A program made the position numbers and the translations under genes. Below the pieces are notes generated by a model that was not told where the DNA came from, did not search any database, and saw nothing but the letters and a program-made list of their open reading frames with translations. A stretch of 64,000 bases of DNA. It comes from Sphingomonadales bacterium. Its GTDB lineage: Bacteria > Pseudomonadota > Alphaproteobacteria > Sphingomonadales > Sphingomonadaceae. The stretch lies in assembly GCA_028868535.1 (NCBI GenBank), contig JAGWUH010000008.1, positions 1 through 64,000 of the forward strand, written 5' to 3'. Shown piece after piece: positions 25,529 to 34,532 of the stretch. Position 1 is the first letter of the stretch; every line of letters starts with the position of its first letter.

Positions 25529-25599
25529 TCCCTCGTGAGCCGCTGCGGCTCGGGGGCAAGCGGGGCGCCGTGGCGCACAGGTACAGGTGAGGCGAAGAC

Positions 25600-26388
25600 G
25601 TGGCAGCCGAACAGGGCAGAGTCGACCCGATGCACCAGTTCATGATCGAGCCGATGTTCGGCACCGATCACTGGCAGATCGCGGGCTACAGCATCCCCTT
25701 CACCAATTCCGCGCTGTGGATGGCGATCACCGTCGCGGCGCTGTTCGTGTTCGTCTGGGGCGGCATGAAGCGCGAGCTGGTGCCCGGCCGCTGGCAGATG
25801 GCGGTCGAGAGCATGACCGGCTTCATCGACGGGCTGCTGGCCGCCAACATCGGCCCGGCGGGCAAGAAGTACGTGCCGTACATCTTCTCGCTGTTCATGT
25901 TCATCCTGTTCGCCAACGTCCTCGGCCTGCTGCCGCTGGGCCTGCTGGGCGTGCATCCGTTCACCTTCACCAGCCACTTCACGGTGACCGGCGTGCTGGC
26001 GATCATGTCGTTCTCGATCGTGCTGATCGTCGGCTTCTGGCGCCATGGCCTGCACTTCTTCTCGCTGTTCGTGCCGCACGGCACGCCGCTGTGGCTGATG
26101 TGGCTGATCCCGGTGATCGAGCTGGTTTCGTTCCTGGTCCGCCCGTTCAGCCTCGCGCTGCGACTGTTCGTGGCGATGATGGCCGGCCACGTGCTGCTGG
26201 AGGTGCTGTCCAGCTTCGTCATCAGCAGCGGCAACGCCGGCCTCGGCTGGGGCGCGCTGATCGGCATTCCGAGCTTCATCCTGATGATCGCGATCTGCGC
26301 CCTCGAGGTGCTCGTCGCCGGCATCCAGGCCTATGTCTTCGCGCTGTTGACCTCGCTGTATCTCAACGACGCCGAGAACCTTCACTAA
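25600..26388 (+). CDS. atpB: F0F1 ATP synthase subunit a
   Basis: A 262-residue integral membrane subunit that forms the proton half-channels of F0. The essential arginine lies in LVRPFSLALRLFVAMMAGH near residues 184-202. Several membrane helices are evident, and the N-terminal VDPMHQFMIEP is typical of alphaproteobacteria. Start is GTG. It is followed after 48 bases by atpE. Confidence 0.95.
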   Translation: MAAEQGRVDPMHQFMIEPMFGTDHWQIAGYSIPFTNSALWMAITVAALFVFVWGGMKRELVPGRWQMAVESMTGFIDGLLAANIGPAGKKYVPYIFSLFMFILFANVLGLLPLGLLGVHPFTFTSHFTVTGVLAIMSFSIVLIVGFWRHGLHFFSLFVPHGTPLWLMWLIPVIELVSFLVRPFSLALRLFVAMMAGHVLLEVLSSFVISSGNAGLGWGALIGIPSFILMIAICALEVLVAGIQAYVFALLTSLYLNDAENLH

Positions 26389-26436
26389 GATCTGCAAACC
26401 ACATCCCAAGCATACGGGAAACAAGGAGTTTTTACC

Positions 26437-26664
26437 ATGGAACCTGCAAGCGCCAAGCTCATCGGTGCCGGTCTCGCCGCGATCGGCGCCGGCATGGCCG
26501 CCATCGGCGTGGGTAACGTCTTCGGTTCGTTCCTCGAGAGCGCGCTGCGCAACCCCGGCGCCGCCGATGGCCAGCAGGGCCGCCTGTTCATCGGCTTCGC
26601 GGCCGCGGAACTTCTCGGCCTGCTGTCGTTCGTCGTCGCGATGATCCTGATCTTCGTCGCCTGA
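26437..26664 (+). CDS. atpE: F0F1 ATP synthase subunit c
   Basis: A 75-residue hairpin of two membrane helices. The first is rich in glycine and alanine ([17 protein letters not shown]), with the RNPGA loop between, and the proton-carrying carboxylate is E58 in [13 protein letters not shown]. An AAGGAG ribosome site precedes the ATG, fitting the high expression that a c-ring needs. A strong hairpin lies just after the stop. Confidence 0.96.
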   Translation: MEPASAKLIGAGLAAIGAGMAAIGVGNVFGSFLESALRNPGAADGQQGRLFIGFAAAELLGLLSFVVAMILIFVA

Positions 26665-26680
26665 CCTTGGCTCCCGCGTC

Positions 26681-26703
26681 GCCGCGGCCGTGACGGCCGT
26701 GGC
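26681..26703 (+). promoter_or_regulatory. Hairpin between atpE and atpF'
   Basis: GCCGCGGCCG and CGGCCGTGGC pair over 10 bp (one G-U pair) with a 3-base loop, and the GC-rich flanks could extend the stem. No U-tract follows and the operon continues, so it is more likely an mRNA-stabilising or partial-termination element that keeps subunit c above the b subunits than a full terminator. Confidence 0.5.
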
Positions 26704-26757
26704 GGGCGGGAATTCAAGGCCTGCGATTCAGATCATCATCCAGATTCGGACAGTCCC

Positions 26758-27249
26758 ATGCCTCAGATCGCGCAGCTATCCGCGACTTATGCGTCCCAGA
26801 TCTTCTGGGCGCTGCTCTTCTTCGGAATCGTCTTCTTCGTCATCGGCAAGGGCATGGTGCCCAAGGTGATGGCGACGGTGGACGCGCGCGACCGGCAGAT
26901 CGCCGGCGACCTCAAGGCGGCGGAAGCCGCGCGCGAGGCGGCGAACGCGCAGGAAGAGGCATGGAAGGTGCAGTCCGCGAACCAGCGCGCCGAAGCCCAG
27001 GCGGTGATCGCCAAGGCCAAGGCCGATGCCGCCCGCGCCACCGAGGCCCGGCTGGCCGAGGCCAATGGCAGGATCGACGCACGCGTCGCCGAAGCCGATG
27101 CCCGCATCGGCGCGGCGCGGGCAGGCGCGCTGGGTGAAATCGAGGCGGTTGCCGCCGAGGCCGCGAGCGAGATCGTCTCGCGGCTCGCCGGGGTGACCGT
27201 CGATGCCGGGGCTGCCGCCTCGGCCGTGAAGGAGGCGCTCCATGGCTGA
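26758..27249 (+). CDS. atpF': F0F1 ATP synthase subunit b'
   Basis: A 163-residue stator subunit. One membrane helix at about residues 12-33 (QIFWALLFFGIVFFVI) is followed by a long alanine/glutamate-rich coiled coil. Photosynthetic and alphaproteobacterial enzymes carry b and b' as separate genes, and this is the first of the pair. It overlaps atpF by 8 bases. Confidence 0.93.
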   Translation: MPQIAQLSATYASQIFWALLFFGIVFFVIGKGMVPKVMATVDARDRQIAGDLKAAEAAREAANAQEEAWKVQSANQRAEAQAVIAKAKADAARATEARLAEANGRIDARVAEADARIGAARAGALGEIEAVAAEAASEIVSRLAGVTVDAGAAASAVKEALHG

Positions 27250-27784
27250 TCTGACCAGCCTCGCCCTGCTGGCGGCGGGCGCCGCCCACGAAGCACCCGA
27301 GCCGATGCTGTTCGGCGTTGCCAGCCCCGGCTTCCTCGTCGCCGCGTCGATGGGCGCGCTGATCCTGGTGGCGTTGATGGTCAAGGTGCCGTCGATGCTG
27401 ACCTCCGGGCTGGACTCTGGCATTGCCGAGATCCGCAAGCAGCTCGACGAAGCCAAGGCGCTGCGCGCCGAGGCGGAAGCGCTGCGCAAGGAATATGCCG
27501 ACAAGATCGCCAATGCCGAGAAGGATGCGGCGGCGATGCTCGAGCACGCGAGGCACGAGGCCGAGGCGATCGTCGCCAAGGCCGAGTCCGACACCACCGA
27601 GGTGATCGCGCGGCGCGAGAAGATGGCTTCGGACAAGATCGAGGCGGCCGAACGCGGTGCCATCGCCGACTTGCGCAACAAGGCGGCCGATGCGGCTGCC
27701 GTGGCGGCGCGCGGCCTGATCGCCGCCAACCACGGCGCGGCGGCGGACAAGACGCTGGTCGACCAGGCGATCGGCGCGATCTGA
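27242..27784 (+). CDS. atpF: F0F1 ATP synthase subunit b
   Basis: A 180-residue stator subunit with an N-terminal membrane helix (about residues 25-48) preceded by a short Ala/Glu stretch, then a long charged coiled coil with alanine heptads. It pairs with b' to hold F1 to the membrane. Last gene of the operon; a strong intrinsic terminator begins 27 bases after the stop. Confidence 0.93.
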   Translation: MADLTSLALLAAGAAHEAPEPMLFGVASPGFLVAASMGALILVALMVKVPSMLTSGLDSGIAEIRKQLDEAKALRAEAEALRKEYADKIANAEKDAAAMLEHARHEAEAIVAKAESDTTEVIARREKMASDKIEAAERGAIADLRNKAADAAAVAARGLIAANHGAAADKTLVDQAIGAI

Positions 27785-27810
27785 CCGGGCGCGCATGACC
27801 GCGACGTTGA

Positions 27811-27836
27811 AGCCCTCGCGATTGCGGGGGCTTTTT
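27811..27836 (+). terminator. Intrinsic terminator of the F0 ATP synthase operon
   Basis: A stem starting AGCCCTCGC and ending GCGGGGGCT (9 bp with one G-U pair) has a GATT loop and is directly followed by five T residues. This is the best rho-independent terminator in the window. Confidence 0.88.
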
Positions 27837-27891
27837 CGTTGGTGCCGCGCGCGCGGCTGATAAGCTGGCGGAACGAAGCGGGAGGACGGCG

Positions 27892-28659
27892 ATGGAACGG
27901 CGGCTGCAGGGCAAGGCGATCATCGTCGCGGGCGCGGGCGGCATCGGCGACGAACTGGCCCGCCGATATGCGCGCGAGGGCGCGGTGGTGCTGCTGGGCG
28001 ACATCGACGGCGCGGCGGCGCGGGCGGTGGCGGAGGATATCGTCGCCGGCGGCGGCACCGCGCGCGGCATCGCGCTCGACGGCGCCGACGAAGCCGCGAT
28101 CGCCGCGGCGGTCGCGCTGGCGCAAGAGGCGTTCGGCGGGCTCGACGGGTTTCATGCCAACTTCGCCAGCTTCGCCGACGGTATGGGCACGGCCGACGTC
28201 ACCGGCCTCGACCTGGCGGATTGGGACGAGGTCATGCGCGTCAACGCGCGCGGGGCGATGCTGTGCGCGCGCCACGCGGTGCCGGCGCTGGTGGCGCGGG
28301 GCGGCGGGGCGATGGTGTGGACCGGCTCGGGCGCGGCCTACATCGGCGAGGAGATGCGTGTCGGCTATGCGATGGCCAAGGCGAGCCTCGGCGCGCTGAT
28401 GCGCCACGTCGCGCGCACGTTCGGGCCGCGCGGGGTGCGCGCCAACGTCGTCGCGCCCGGGGTCATCGCGCACCCGCGATTCGCCGAGGCGATTCCGGAG
28501 GACATGCAGCGCGGCTTCCGCGAGGCGACCTTGCTCAAGTCGCGACTCGGCCGGCCGGAGGACATCGCCGCGCTGTCGGCGCTGCTGATGTCCGACGAGG
28601 GATCGTACATCACCGGCCAGGTGCTCAGCGTCGACGGCGGCAACACGCTGCGTGCGTGA
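27892..28659 (+). CDS. SDR-family oxidoreductase
   Basis: A 255-residue classical short-chain dehydrogenase. The nucleotide-binding motif is VAGAGGIG (GXXXGXG spacing), the acidic residue in LLGDIDG suggests NAD preference, the catalytic Ser is in TGSGAAY, and the Tyr/Lys pair is in GYAMAK. It has its own GGGAGGA ribosome site and opens the catabolic island right after the ATP synthase terminator. Its stop converges on the acyl-CoA dehydrogenase gene. Substrate unknown. Confidence 0.85.
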   Translation: MERRLQGKAIIVAGAGGIGDELARRYAREGAVVLLGDIDGAAARAVAEDIVAGGGTARGIALDGADEAAIAAAVALAQEAFGGLDGFHANFASFADGMGTADVTGLDLADWDEVMRVNARGAMLCARHAVPALVARGGGAMVWTGSGAAYIGEEMRVGYAMAKASLGALMRHVARTFGPRGVRANVVAPGVIAHPRFAEAIPEDMQRGFREATLLKSRLGRPEDIAALSALLMSDEGSYITGQVLSVDGGNTLRA

Positions 28660-28698
28660 AGCCGTGCCGCGCCGGCCGCGCGGGCGATTGCGCGCGGG

Positions 28699-29706
28699 TC
28701 AGGCCGCCAGCGCGGCGCGTCCGGCGGCTTCGTTCAGCACGTCGGCACCACCGGCCAGCCAGAAATCGAGCATCGCCCGCTTCATGAACAGGTGGGCGCT
28801 GTGTTCCTCGGTCAGCCCGATGCCGCCGTGGAGCTGGATCATTTCCTGGGTGGTGAAGCGGAACACCTCGCAGGCCAGCGCCTTCAGCGCCCCGAACTGG
28901 ACCGACGTGGCGGCAGGATCGGCGGCGCGCGCCCAGAGCAGCGCATCGGCGGCGACGATCCGCGTCTTGAGATCGGCGCAGCGGTGCTTGAGTGCCTGGA
29001 ACAGTGCCAGCGGGCGATCGAACTGGCGGCGGGTCTTCAGATAATCGACCGTCGCGTCGAGCGCGGCGGCGGCACCGCCGATCGCGTCGGCGGCGATGCC
29101 GAGCAGCATGTCCTCGCGCAAGGTGGCGGCGATGGCGTCGGCGGCGGCGCCTTCCGCGACGACGAGCGCCGGATCGATCGCGTGGTCGGCGAGGGTCACG
29201 TCGAACAGGCGGCGGGTCTCGTCCCACAGCGGGCGTTCGCGGACGGTGACGGAGGCCGCGTCGAGCGGGACCAGCGCGATCAGCCCGTCGGTGCAGAGCA
29301 GGACGTGGCTGGCCATGTCGGCATCGGGCACCGCGGGCAGCGTGCCCGAGACGGTGCGCCCGTCGAGTGTGATGCGGCGGCGATCGTAGTTGATCGTGAC
29401 GAACGTGCCGGTCGAGGTGCGTTCGAGCCAGCCGGCCTTGTCCGCCAGCGTTTCCGACAGCGCCAGTGCGCGCTGGGTGATCAGCGCGGTGGCGAGCGGG
29501 GCGCGGCTCAGCACGCGGCCCATCTCGACGTGCAGCATCGTCGTGGCGTCGCGGCCGAGGCCGAGGCCGCCGAGATCCTCGGGCAGGTCGATCATCAGCC
29601 AGCCCATCTCGGCGATGAGCTGCCACGATGCGTCGCGCGCGGGGGCGAGCGTGTCGGCGGGGAAGGCCTTCTGCGCGGCGTCCTGCAGTTCCGAAAGTTC
29701 GATCAT
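28699..29706 (-). CDS. Acyl-CoA dehydrogenase family protein, small subunit of a pair
   Basis: A 335-residue member of the acyl-CoA dehydrogenase fold, shorter than usual. The N-terminal half is abbreviated; the C-terminal half has YLKTRRQFDRPLALFQALKHRCAD near residue 215 and EMIQLHGGIGLTEEHSAH near residue 290. The canonical Glu-Gly-Thr catalytic-base segment is absent; the protein ends soon after. Its ATG overlaps the stop of a full-length acyl-CoA dehydrogenase (TGATG), the arrangement seen for heterotetrameric enzymes of sterol side-chain degradation, so it is likely the partner subunit. Confidence 0.82.
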   Translation of the reverse strand: MIELSELQDAAQKAFPADTLAPARDASWQLIAEMGWLMIDLPEDLGGLGLGRDATTMLHVEMGRVLSRAPLATALITQRALALSETLADKAGWLERTSTGTFVTINYDRRRITLDGRTVSGTLPAVPDADMASHVLLCTDGLIALVPLDAASVTVRERPLWDETRRLFDVTLADHAIDPALVVAEGAAADAIAATLREDMLLGIAADAIGGAAAALDATVDYLKTRRQFDRPLALFQALKHRCADLKTRIVAADALLWARAADPAATSVQFGALKALACEVFRFTTQEMIQLHGGIGLTEEHSAHLFMKRAMLDFWLAGGADVLNEAAGRAALAA

Positions 29707-30899
29707 CACAGCACCCAGTTCTTGGGCTCGCGGCCCATTTCGAGCATGCGCTCGGCGATGATGTTGCGCTGGACCTCGTCCGAGCCGCCGGCGATCGTCC
29801 AGGCGTAGGAGTTCATGTAGTCCGCCATCCAGTTGCCGGTGTTCAGATCGCCGAACACGATCGGCGCGCGCACCTGTTCGTCGAGGCCGCCCAGCCGCAG
29901 GCCGAGCAGTGCGAAATCCTGCAACACGCGCGAGTAGGTGAGCTTGACGATCGAAGCATCGCCGACGCGTTCCTCGCCCTTCAGGCGGTTCTCGATGAAG
30001 CGGTCGGCGATCGCGCAGGCCGATTCGACCCGGGTCATGATCGCGCCGAATTCGGCCAGCGTGCCGGGATCGTTCTCCTTGCCCGCCTTGCGGATCAGCT
30101 CGGCGATGCGGCCGCCGGCGCCGCGCATGCGATAGGCCAGCTCCATCAGCGTCAGCCCGCGCTCGCTCGACAGGGTGGCCTGGGCGACGGCCCAGCCCTT
30201 GCCTTCCTCGCCGACGCGGTTCTCGACCGGGACCTCGACCTCGTCGAGGAACATCTCGCAATATTCCTGGTCGCCCTGAATCTGGTTGATCGGGCGGACG
30301 TCGACGCCCTTCGACTTCATGTCCATCAGCAGGAAGGTGATGCCCGCCTGCTTGGCGCCCTCGCTGCTGGTGCGGACGAGCAGCAGGCACTGGTCCGCGT
30401 ATTGCGCCATCGTCGACCAGATCTTCTGGCCGGAGACGACGTAGACCTCGCGGCCGTCCCGCACCTCGCGCACGGCGCGGGTCTTCAGCGCCGCCAGGTC
30501 GGAGCCGGCGTTGGGCTCGGAGAAGCCCTGGCACCAGATTTCCCCTTGCAGGATACGGGGCAGGTAGTGCGCCTTCTGCTCGGGGGTCGCGCATTCGAAG
30601 AAGGTCGACGCGGCGTGGTACGTCGAGACGAACGAGAGCAGCAGGCGCGGCGTGTCGGCCCGGGCCAGTTCCTCGTAGATCACCTTCTGCTCGGCCAGGC
30701 TGCGCCCGCCGCCGGGCCATTCCGCCGGCCAGTGCGGGATCGCGAAGCCGCCTTCGACGAGCTTGAGGAACCACGCCTTCTGCGAGGCGGCGAACTCGGC
30801 GTGGGTCTGTTCGGCCTCGCGCCAGCCGTGCGGCGCGTTGGCGGCGAGCCAGGCGCGCACGTCGGCGCGCAGCGTTTCGAGCGATGCGGTGTCGTCCAT
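29706..30899 (-). CDS. Acyl-CoA dehydrogenase, large subunit of a pair
   Basis: A 397-residue FAD enzyme that would introduce a double bond into a CoA thioester. The flavin/substrate loop CQGFSEPNAGSDLAALKTRA begins near residue 132, and the end is AGGSDEVQRNIIAERML. At the place where short- and medium-chain enzymes have a catalytic Glu (EGT), this protein has Ala (AGG), so the base must lie elsewhere or in the partner. Paired with the overlapping short form downstream. Divergent from the KstD-like gene across a 250-base gap that should contain both promoters. Confidence 0.88.
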   Translation of the reverse strand: MDDTASLETLRADVRAWLAANAPHGWREAEQTHAEFAASQKAWFLKLVEGGFAIPHWPAEWPGGGRSLAEQKVIYEELARADTPRLLLSFVSTYHAASTFFECATPEQKAHYLPRILQGEIWCQGFSEPNAGSDLAALKTRAVREVRDGREVYVVSGQKIWSTMAQYADQCLLLVRTSSEGAKQAGITFLLMDMKSKGVDVRPINQIQGDQEYCEMFLDEVEVPVENRVGEEGKGWAVAQATLSSERGLTLMELAYRMRGAGGRIAELIRKAGKENDPGTLAEFGAIMTRVESACAIADRFIENRLKGEERVGDASIVKLTYSRVLQDFALLGLRLGGLDEQVRAPIVFGDLNTGNWMADYMNSYAWTIAGGSDEVQRNIIAERMLEMGREPKNWVL

Positions 30900-31149
30900 G
30901 CGCGTCTCCTTGCCGCCGAATGGGGCGTCGCGGCAAGTGTTCTCGGGGGCAGGCGGCGCTGCCGGACGACAATAATCGCGACGGCGGCTTGTCCGGTCCA
31001 AAGCCGCTTGCACGTTTGGGCGCAGCCGAGCAAGTTGTCGTGCGCAAGGGGTCATTTCGCACGCCCGATGCAGGCCGGATAGAGCGGGTTCGATCCGCCG
31101 GGCCGCGACAAGGACAGGCCGGGGCAAGGCGATTGCGGGAGAGTGGACG

Positions 31150-32859
31150 GTGAGCGAGACATTCGATGTCGTGGTGGTCGGCTCGGGCTCGGCGGGGGCG
31201 ATGGCGGCGTTGCGCGCCGCGGAGCAAGGGCTGTCGGTGCTGATCGTCGAGAAGGCGCACAAGTTCGGCGGCACGTCGGCGACGTCGGGCGGGGTGATGT
31301 GGATCCCCAACCACCAGCTCGACGGCGACGCGGGGGACAGCCGCGAGGAAGCGCTGAAATACATCGATTCGATCCGGGGCAAGGACGTCGACCGCGAACG
31401 CCTCGAGGCCTTCGTCGACGAGGCGCCGAAGATGCTGAAGTTCCTGAAGGGCACCGGGGTCGAGGTCGTCGCCGCCGCCTGGCCCGACTATTACCCCGAC
31501 AAGCCGGGCGCGCGCAGCGACCGCTCGGTCGTGGTCAACACCTTCGACGGACGCGGGCTGGGGGATGACCGCTATGCGCTGATGCGCGAGCAGTACAACC
31601 GCTTCAAACTGTTCGGCCGCTACGCGATGGACCTCGTCGAGACCTTCACGCTGATGATGCAGAGCAAGGGTTGGCGCACCACGGCGGCCAAGGTGGTCGG
31701 GCGCTACTGGGCGGACCGTTCGACCCGCGCGGTGTCGCACCGCGACCGGCGCTTCACCCAGGGCGCGGCGCTGATGGGCGCGACGTTCAAGCAGGTGTTC
31801 GATCGCGGCGTGCAACTGCGGCTGGAAACGAAGCTTGATCGCCTGCTGGTCGATGAGGCCGGGCGCGTCACCGGCGTCGAGGTAAGCAAGTTCGGCAAGG
31901 TCAGCCGGATCGATGCCCGCCACGGCGTCGTGCTCGCGGCCGGCGGGTTCGAGTGGAACCAGGAACTGCGCGGCCGCTTCTTCCCGGTGCCCGGGCTGGC
32001 CCGCCATTCCTCCACGCCGGAGGAGGGCAACCGCGGCGAGGCGCTGCTGGCGGCGGAAAGGATCGGCGCCAGCACCGAGCATACCGAGGCCGGCTGGTGG
32101 ATCCCGACGATGACGCTGCCGATGCCCGGCGCGTCGAACTTCCACGAGATCCACCAGGCCGCGTTCGACGTCGGCCGGCCGTGGAGCGTCGTCGTCAATC
32201 GCAACGGCGTGCGCTTCTGCGACGAGGCCTGCGGATATGACCAGTTCGGCAAGGAAATGGTCGCCGATCACCTGAAGACAGGCGCCAACATGCCGTGCTG
32301 GCTGATCTTCGACGCAAAGTTCCGCCGCAAGTTCAGCGCCGGCGGCCTGATGCCCACCGTGCACACGCCCGAGCGCAAGGTGCCCAGGGACTGGTGGGAC
32401 CACTACGTCTTTCGCGCCGACACGATCGAGGAACTGGCAAGGAAGATCGACGTGCCGGTGGGGCCGGTGGTCGAGACCGTCGCGAAAATGAACGCGTACG
32501 CGAAGACCGGGGTCGATCCCGAGTTCGGCCGCGGCATGAACATCTACGACCAGTTCTTTGGCGATCCGACGCAGCAGCCCAATCCCAACATTGGCCCGAT
32601 CGATACCGCCCCGTTCTATGCGGTGCCGATCAACAACGGCGATCTCGGCACCAAGGGCGGCCTGCGCTGCGATGCGCGGGCGCGGGTGCTCGATGGCCAG
32701 GGACAGCCGATTGCTGGGCTTTACGCTGCCGGCAACAATTCGGCCACGCCGTTCGGCGACGTCTATCCCGGCGCCGGGGCGACGATCGGCCCGGCGATGA
32801 CGTTCGGGTTCGTCGCCGCCAACGACATCGCGGAGCGTGCCGGCAACCAGCGCGGCTGA
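31150..32859 (+). CDS. 3-ketosteroid-delta1-dehydrogenase-like FAD oxidoreductase
   Basis: A 569-residue flavoprotein of the fumarate-reductase/KstD family. The FAD motif VVVVGSGSAGAMAALRAAEQ is at residues 7-26, GGTSATSGGVMWIPNH near residue 38, and the C-terminal GLYAAGNNSATPFGDVYPGAGATIGPAMTF region contains the Y-P-G-A-G sequence found in KstD active sites. KstD enzymes desaturate ring A of 3-oxosteroids. Length and motifs fit, but no other unmistakable steroid gene is nearby, so a different cyclic ketone is possible. GTG start with GGGAGAG upstream. Confidence 0.75.
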   Translation: MSETFDVVVVGSGSAGAMAALRAAEQGLSVLIVEKAHKFGGTSATSGGVMWIPNHQLDGDAGDSREEALKYIDSIRGKDVDRERLEAFVDEAPKMLKFLKGTGVEVVAAAWPDYYPDKPGARSDRSVVVNTFDGRGLGDDRYALMREQYNRFKLFGRYAMDLVETFTLMMQSKGWRTTAAKVVGRYWADRSTRAVSHRDRRFTQGAALMGATFKQVFDRGVQLRLETKLDRLLVDEAGRVTGVEVSKFGKVSRIDARHGVVLAAGGFEWNQELRGRFFPVPGLARHSSTPEEGNRGEALLAAERIGASTEHTEAGWWIPTMTLPMPGASNFHEIHQAAFDVGRPWSVVVNRNGVRFCDEACGYDQFGKEMVADHLKTGANMPCWLIFDAKFRRKFSAGGLMPTVHTPERKVPRDWWDHYVFRADTIEELARKIDVPVGPVVETVAKMNAYAKTGVDPEFGRGMNIYDQFFGDPTQQPNPNIGPIDTAPFYAVPINNGDLGTKGGLRCDARARVLDGQGQPIAGLYAAGNNSATPFGDVYPGAGATIGPAMTFGFVAANDIAERAGNQRG

Positions 32860-32897
32860 CCGTAACGCACCAGGTTTCTGATCGGGAGTTCTGCATC

Positions 32898-33668
32898 GTG
32901 AGCAAAGTAGCCATTGTCACCGGCGGCGGCGGCGGGATCGGCGCGGGCATCGTGCGGGCGCTGGGCGCGGCCGGCCACAAGGTCGTGGCCACCGGGCGCA
33001 ATGCCGCGAAGCTGGACGCGTTCGCCGCGGGGATCGGCGACTCGATGGCGCTCAGCACGATCGCGGTGGACCTGACCGCGGACGCGGCGCCGAGGGCGAT
33101 CGTCGATCACGCGCTGGAAAGGTTCGGTCGGCTCGACATCGTCGTCAACAACGCCGGGTCGTTCAACTTCGGCCCGGTCGACCAGACCAGCGACGAGATG
33201 CTCGACGAGGTGCTGGCGGTGTCCGCGCGGGCGCCGTTCCGGCTGTGCCGCGAGGCGCTCCCGCACCTCGGCGAGGGTTCGAGCGTGCTGTTCATCGGCT
33301 CGACCTGGGGGATCTACGGCACGCCGGCGGGCGGCGCCTACAGCTTCGTCAAGGCAGGGTTGATCGGCCTGATGCAGACGATGGCGGCCGAATACGGCCG
33401 GCGCGGCATCCGCAGCAACTACATCGCGCCGACGGTGGTCCGCACCGAGATGACCGACGCGTTCTGGGACATGGACTTCTTCCAGCGCACCAACCAGGAG
33501 CTGACCCCGCTGGGGCGGGACTGCACGGTGGAGGACGTGGCGGCCATGGCGGCTTTCCTCGTCTCCGACGCCGCCGGGTTCGTCAACGGCCAGACGATCG
33601 CGGTCGATGGCGGCGTCTCGACGACGCGGTTCGTCGATCCGGCGGCGGTCGCGGCGGTGCGGCAGTAG
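32898..33668 (+). CDS. SDR-family oxidoreductase
   Basis: A 256-residue classical SDR. It has VTGGGGGIG at the start, NNAG near residue 83, the catalytic Ser in GSTWGIYG, and Tyr/Lys in AYSFVK. GTG start with GGGAG upstream, 38 bases after the KstD-like gene and 6 bases before a hydrolase, so it belongs to the plus-strand catabolic operon. Likely a hydroxyl/ketone interconversion on the island's substrate; identity unknown. Confidence 0.85.
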   Translation: MSKVAIVTGGGGGIGAGIVRALGAAGHKVVATGRNAAKLDAFAAGIGDSMALSTIAVDLTADAAPRAIVDHALERFGRLDIVVNNAGSFNFGPVDQTSDEMLDEVLAVSARAPFRLCREALPHLGEGSSVLFIGSTWGIYGTPAGGAYSFVKAGLIGLMQTMAAEYGRRGIRSNYIAPTVVRTEMTDAFWDMDFFQRTNQELTPLGRDCTVEDVAAMAAFLVSDAAGFVNGQTIAVDGGVSTTRFVDPAAVAAVRQ

Positions 33669-33674
33669 CGCGGC

Positions 33675-34478
33675 GTGCTGCTGCGGCTCGATGACGGGCG
33701 CGCGCTGCGGTTCGACCTGCTCGGCGGCGAAACCGGCCCTGTCGCCTGCATGGCGCACTGCCTGACGTTCGACAGCGGCGTGTGGTCCGAGCAGGTCGCG
33801 CCGCTGCTGGCGCTGGGCTGGCGGGTGCTGCGGCTCGACATGCGCGGGCACGGCGGCAGCGACGCCGGCGCGCCGGGGTTCGACATGGCCGCTCTCGCCG
33901 GCGATGTCGTCGCCGTGCTCGACCGGCTGGGAATCGCCCGGGTCCACTTCCTTGGGGTGTCGATCGGCGGGATGATCGGGCAGCAGCTCGGCCTCGATCA
34001 TGGCCACCGACTCGAATCGCTGATGCTCTGCGGCACCAGCGCGCAGGCGGTGCCGGGGCCGCCGGGCATGTGGGACGAGCGCTTCGCCGCGGTGCGCGCG
34101 GCCGGGTCGCTCGAGCCGATCGCCGATGCCGCGATGGCGCGCTGGGTCACCGCGGATTTTCGCCGGCGCCGGCCCGATCGCTGGCAGCAGGTGCGCGACA
34201 CCATCGTCGCGACCGGACTGGACGGCTACATCGGCGGGGCCGAGGCGATCATCCGCTTCGACGTGCGCGACCGGCTGGGCGAGATCCGCACGCCCACGCT
34301 GGTGCTGTGCGGCGACGAGGATACCGGCACCCCGCCCGAGGGCAACCGCCTGATCGCCGCGCGCATCCCCGGCGCGCGCTATGTCGGGATGCACCACGCG
34401 CGGCATATCCCGATGCTGGAATACCCGGTGCCGTTCAACGCGGTGATGTGCGACTGGCTGCGCGCGAAAACGAACTGA
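33675..34478 (+). CDS. Alpha/beta hydrolase, PcaD/enol-lactonase-like
   Basis: A 267-residue hydrolase with the DMRGHGGSD loop near residue 56, nucleophile elbow GVSIGG near residue 97, acid residue in CGDEDTGTP and His in HHARHIPM near the end. The layout resembles 3-oxoadipate enol-lactone hydrolases and C-C bond hydrolases. In this operon it could open a lactone or cleave a ring-fission product. Start GTG, closely following the SDR gene. Confidence 0.8.
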   Translation: MLLRLDDGRALRFDLLGGETGPVACMAHCLTFDSGVWSEQVAPLLALGWRVLRLDMRGHGGSDAGAPGFDMAALAGDVVAVLDRLGIARVHFLGVSIGGMIGQQLGLDHGHRLESLMLCGTSAQAVPGPPGMWDERFAAVRAAGSLEPIADAAMARWVTADFRRRRPDRWQQVRDTIVATGLDGYIGGAEAIIRFDVRDRLGEIRTPTLVLCGDEDTGTPPEGNRLIAARIPGARYVGMHHARHIPMLEYPVPFNAVMCDWLRAKTN

Positions 34479-34532
34479 TCGGGTGGATTTTGGCGGCCGG
34501 GCGATCTAGCCTGCGCGGCAGGGAGAACGGCC

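Noticed and set aside
28699..32403. A 1234-residue minus-strand open frame
   Set aside because: Only its first 28699-29706 part is a real acyl-CoA dehydrogenase; the rest is the high-GC shadow of the acyl-CoA dehydrogenase and KstD-like genes.
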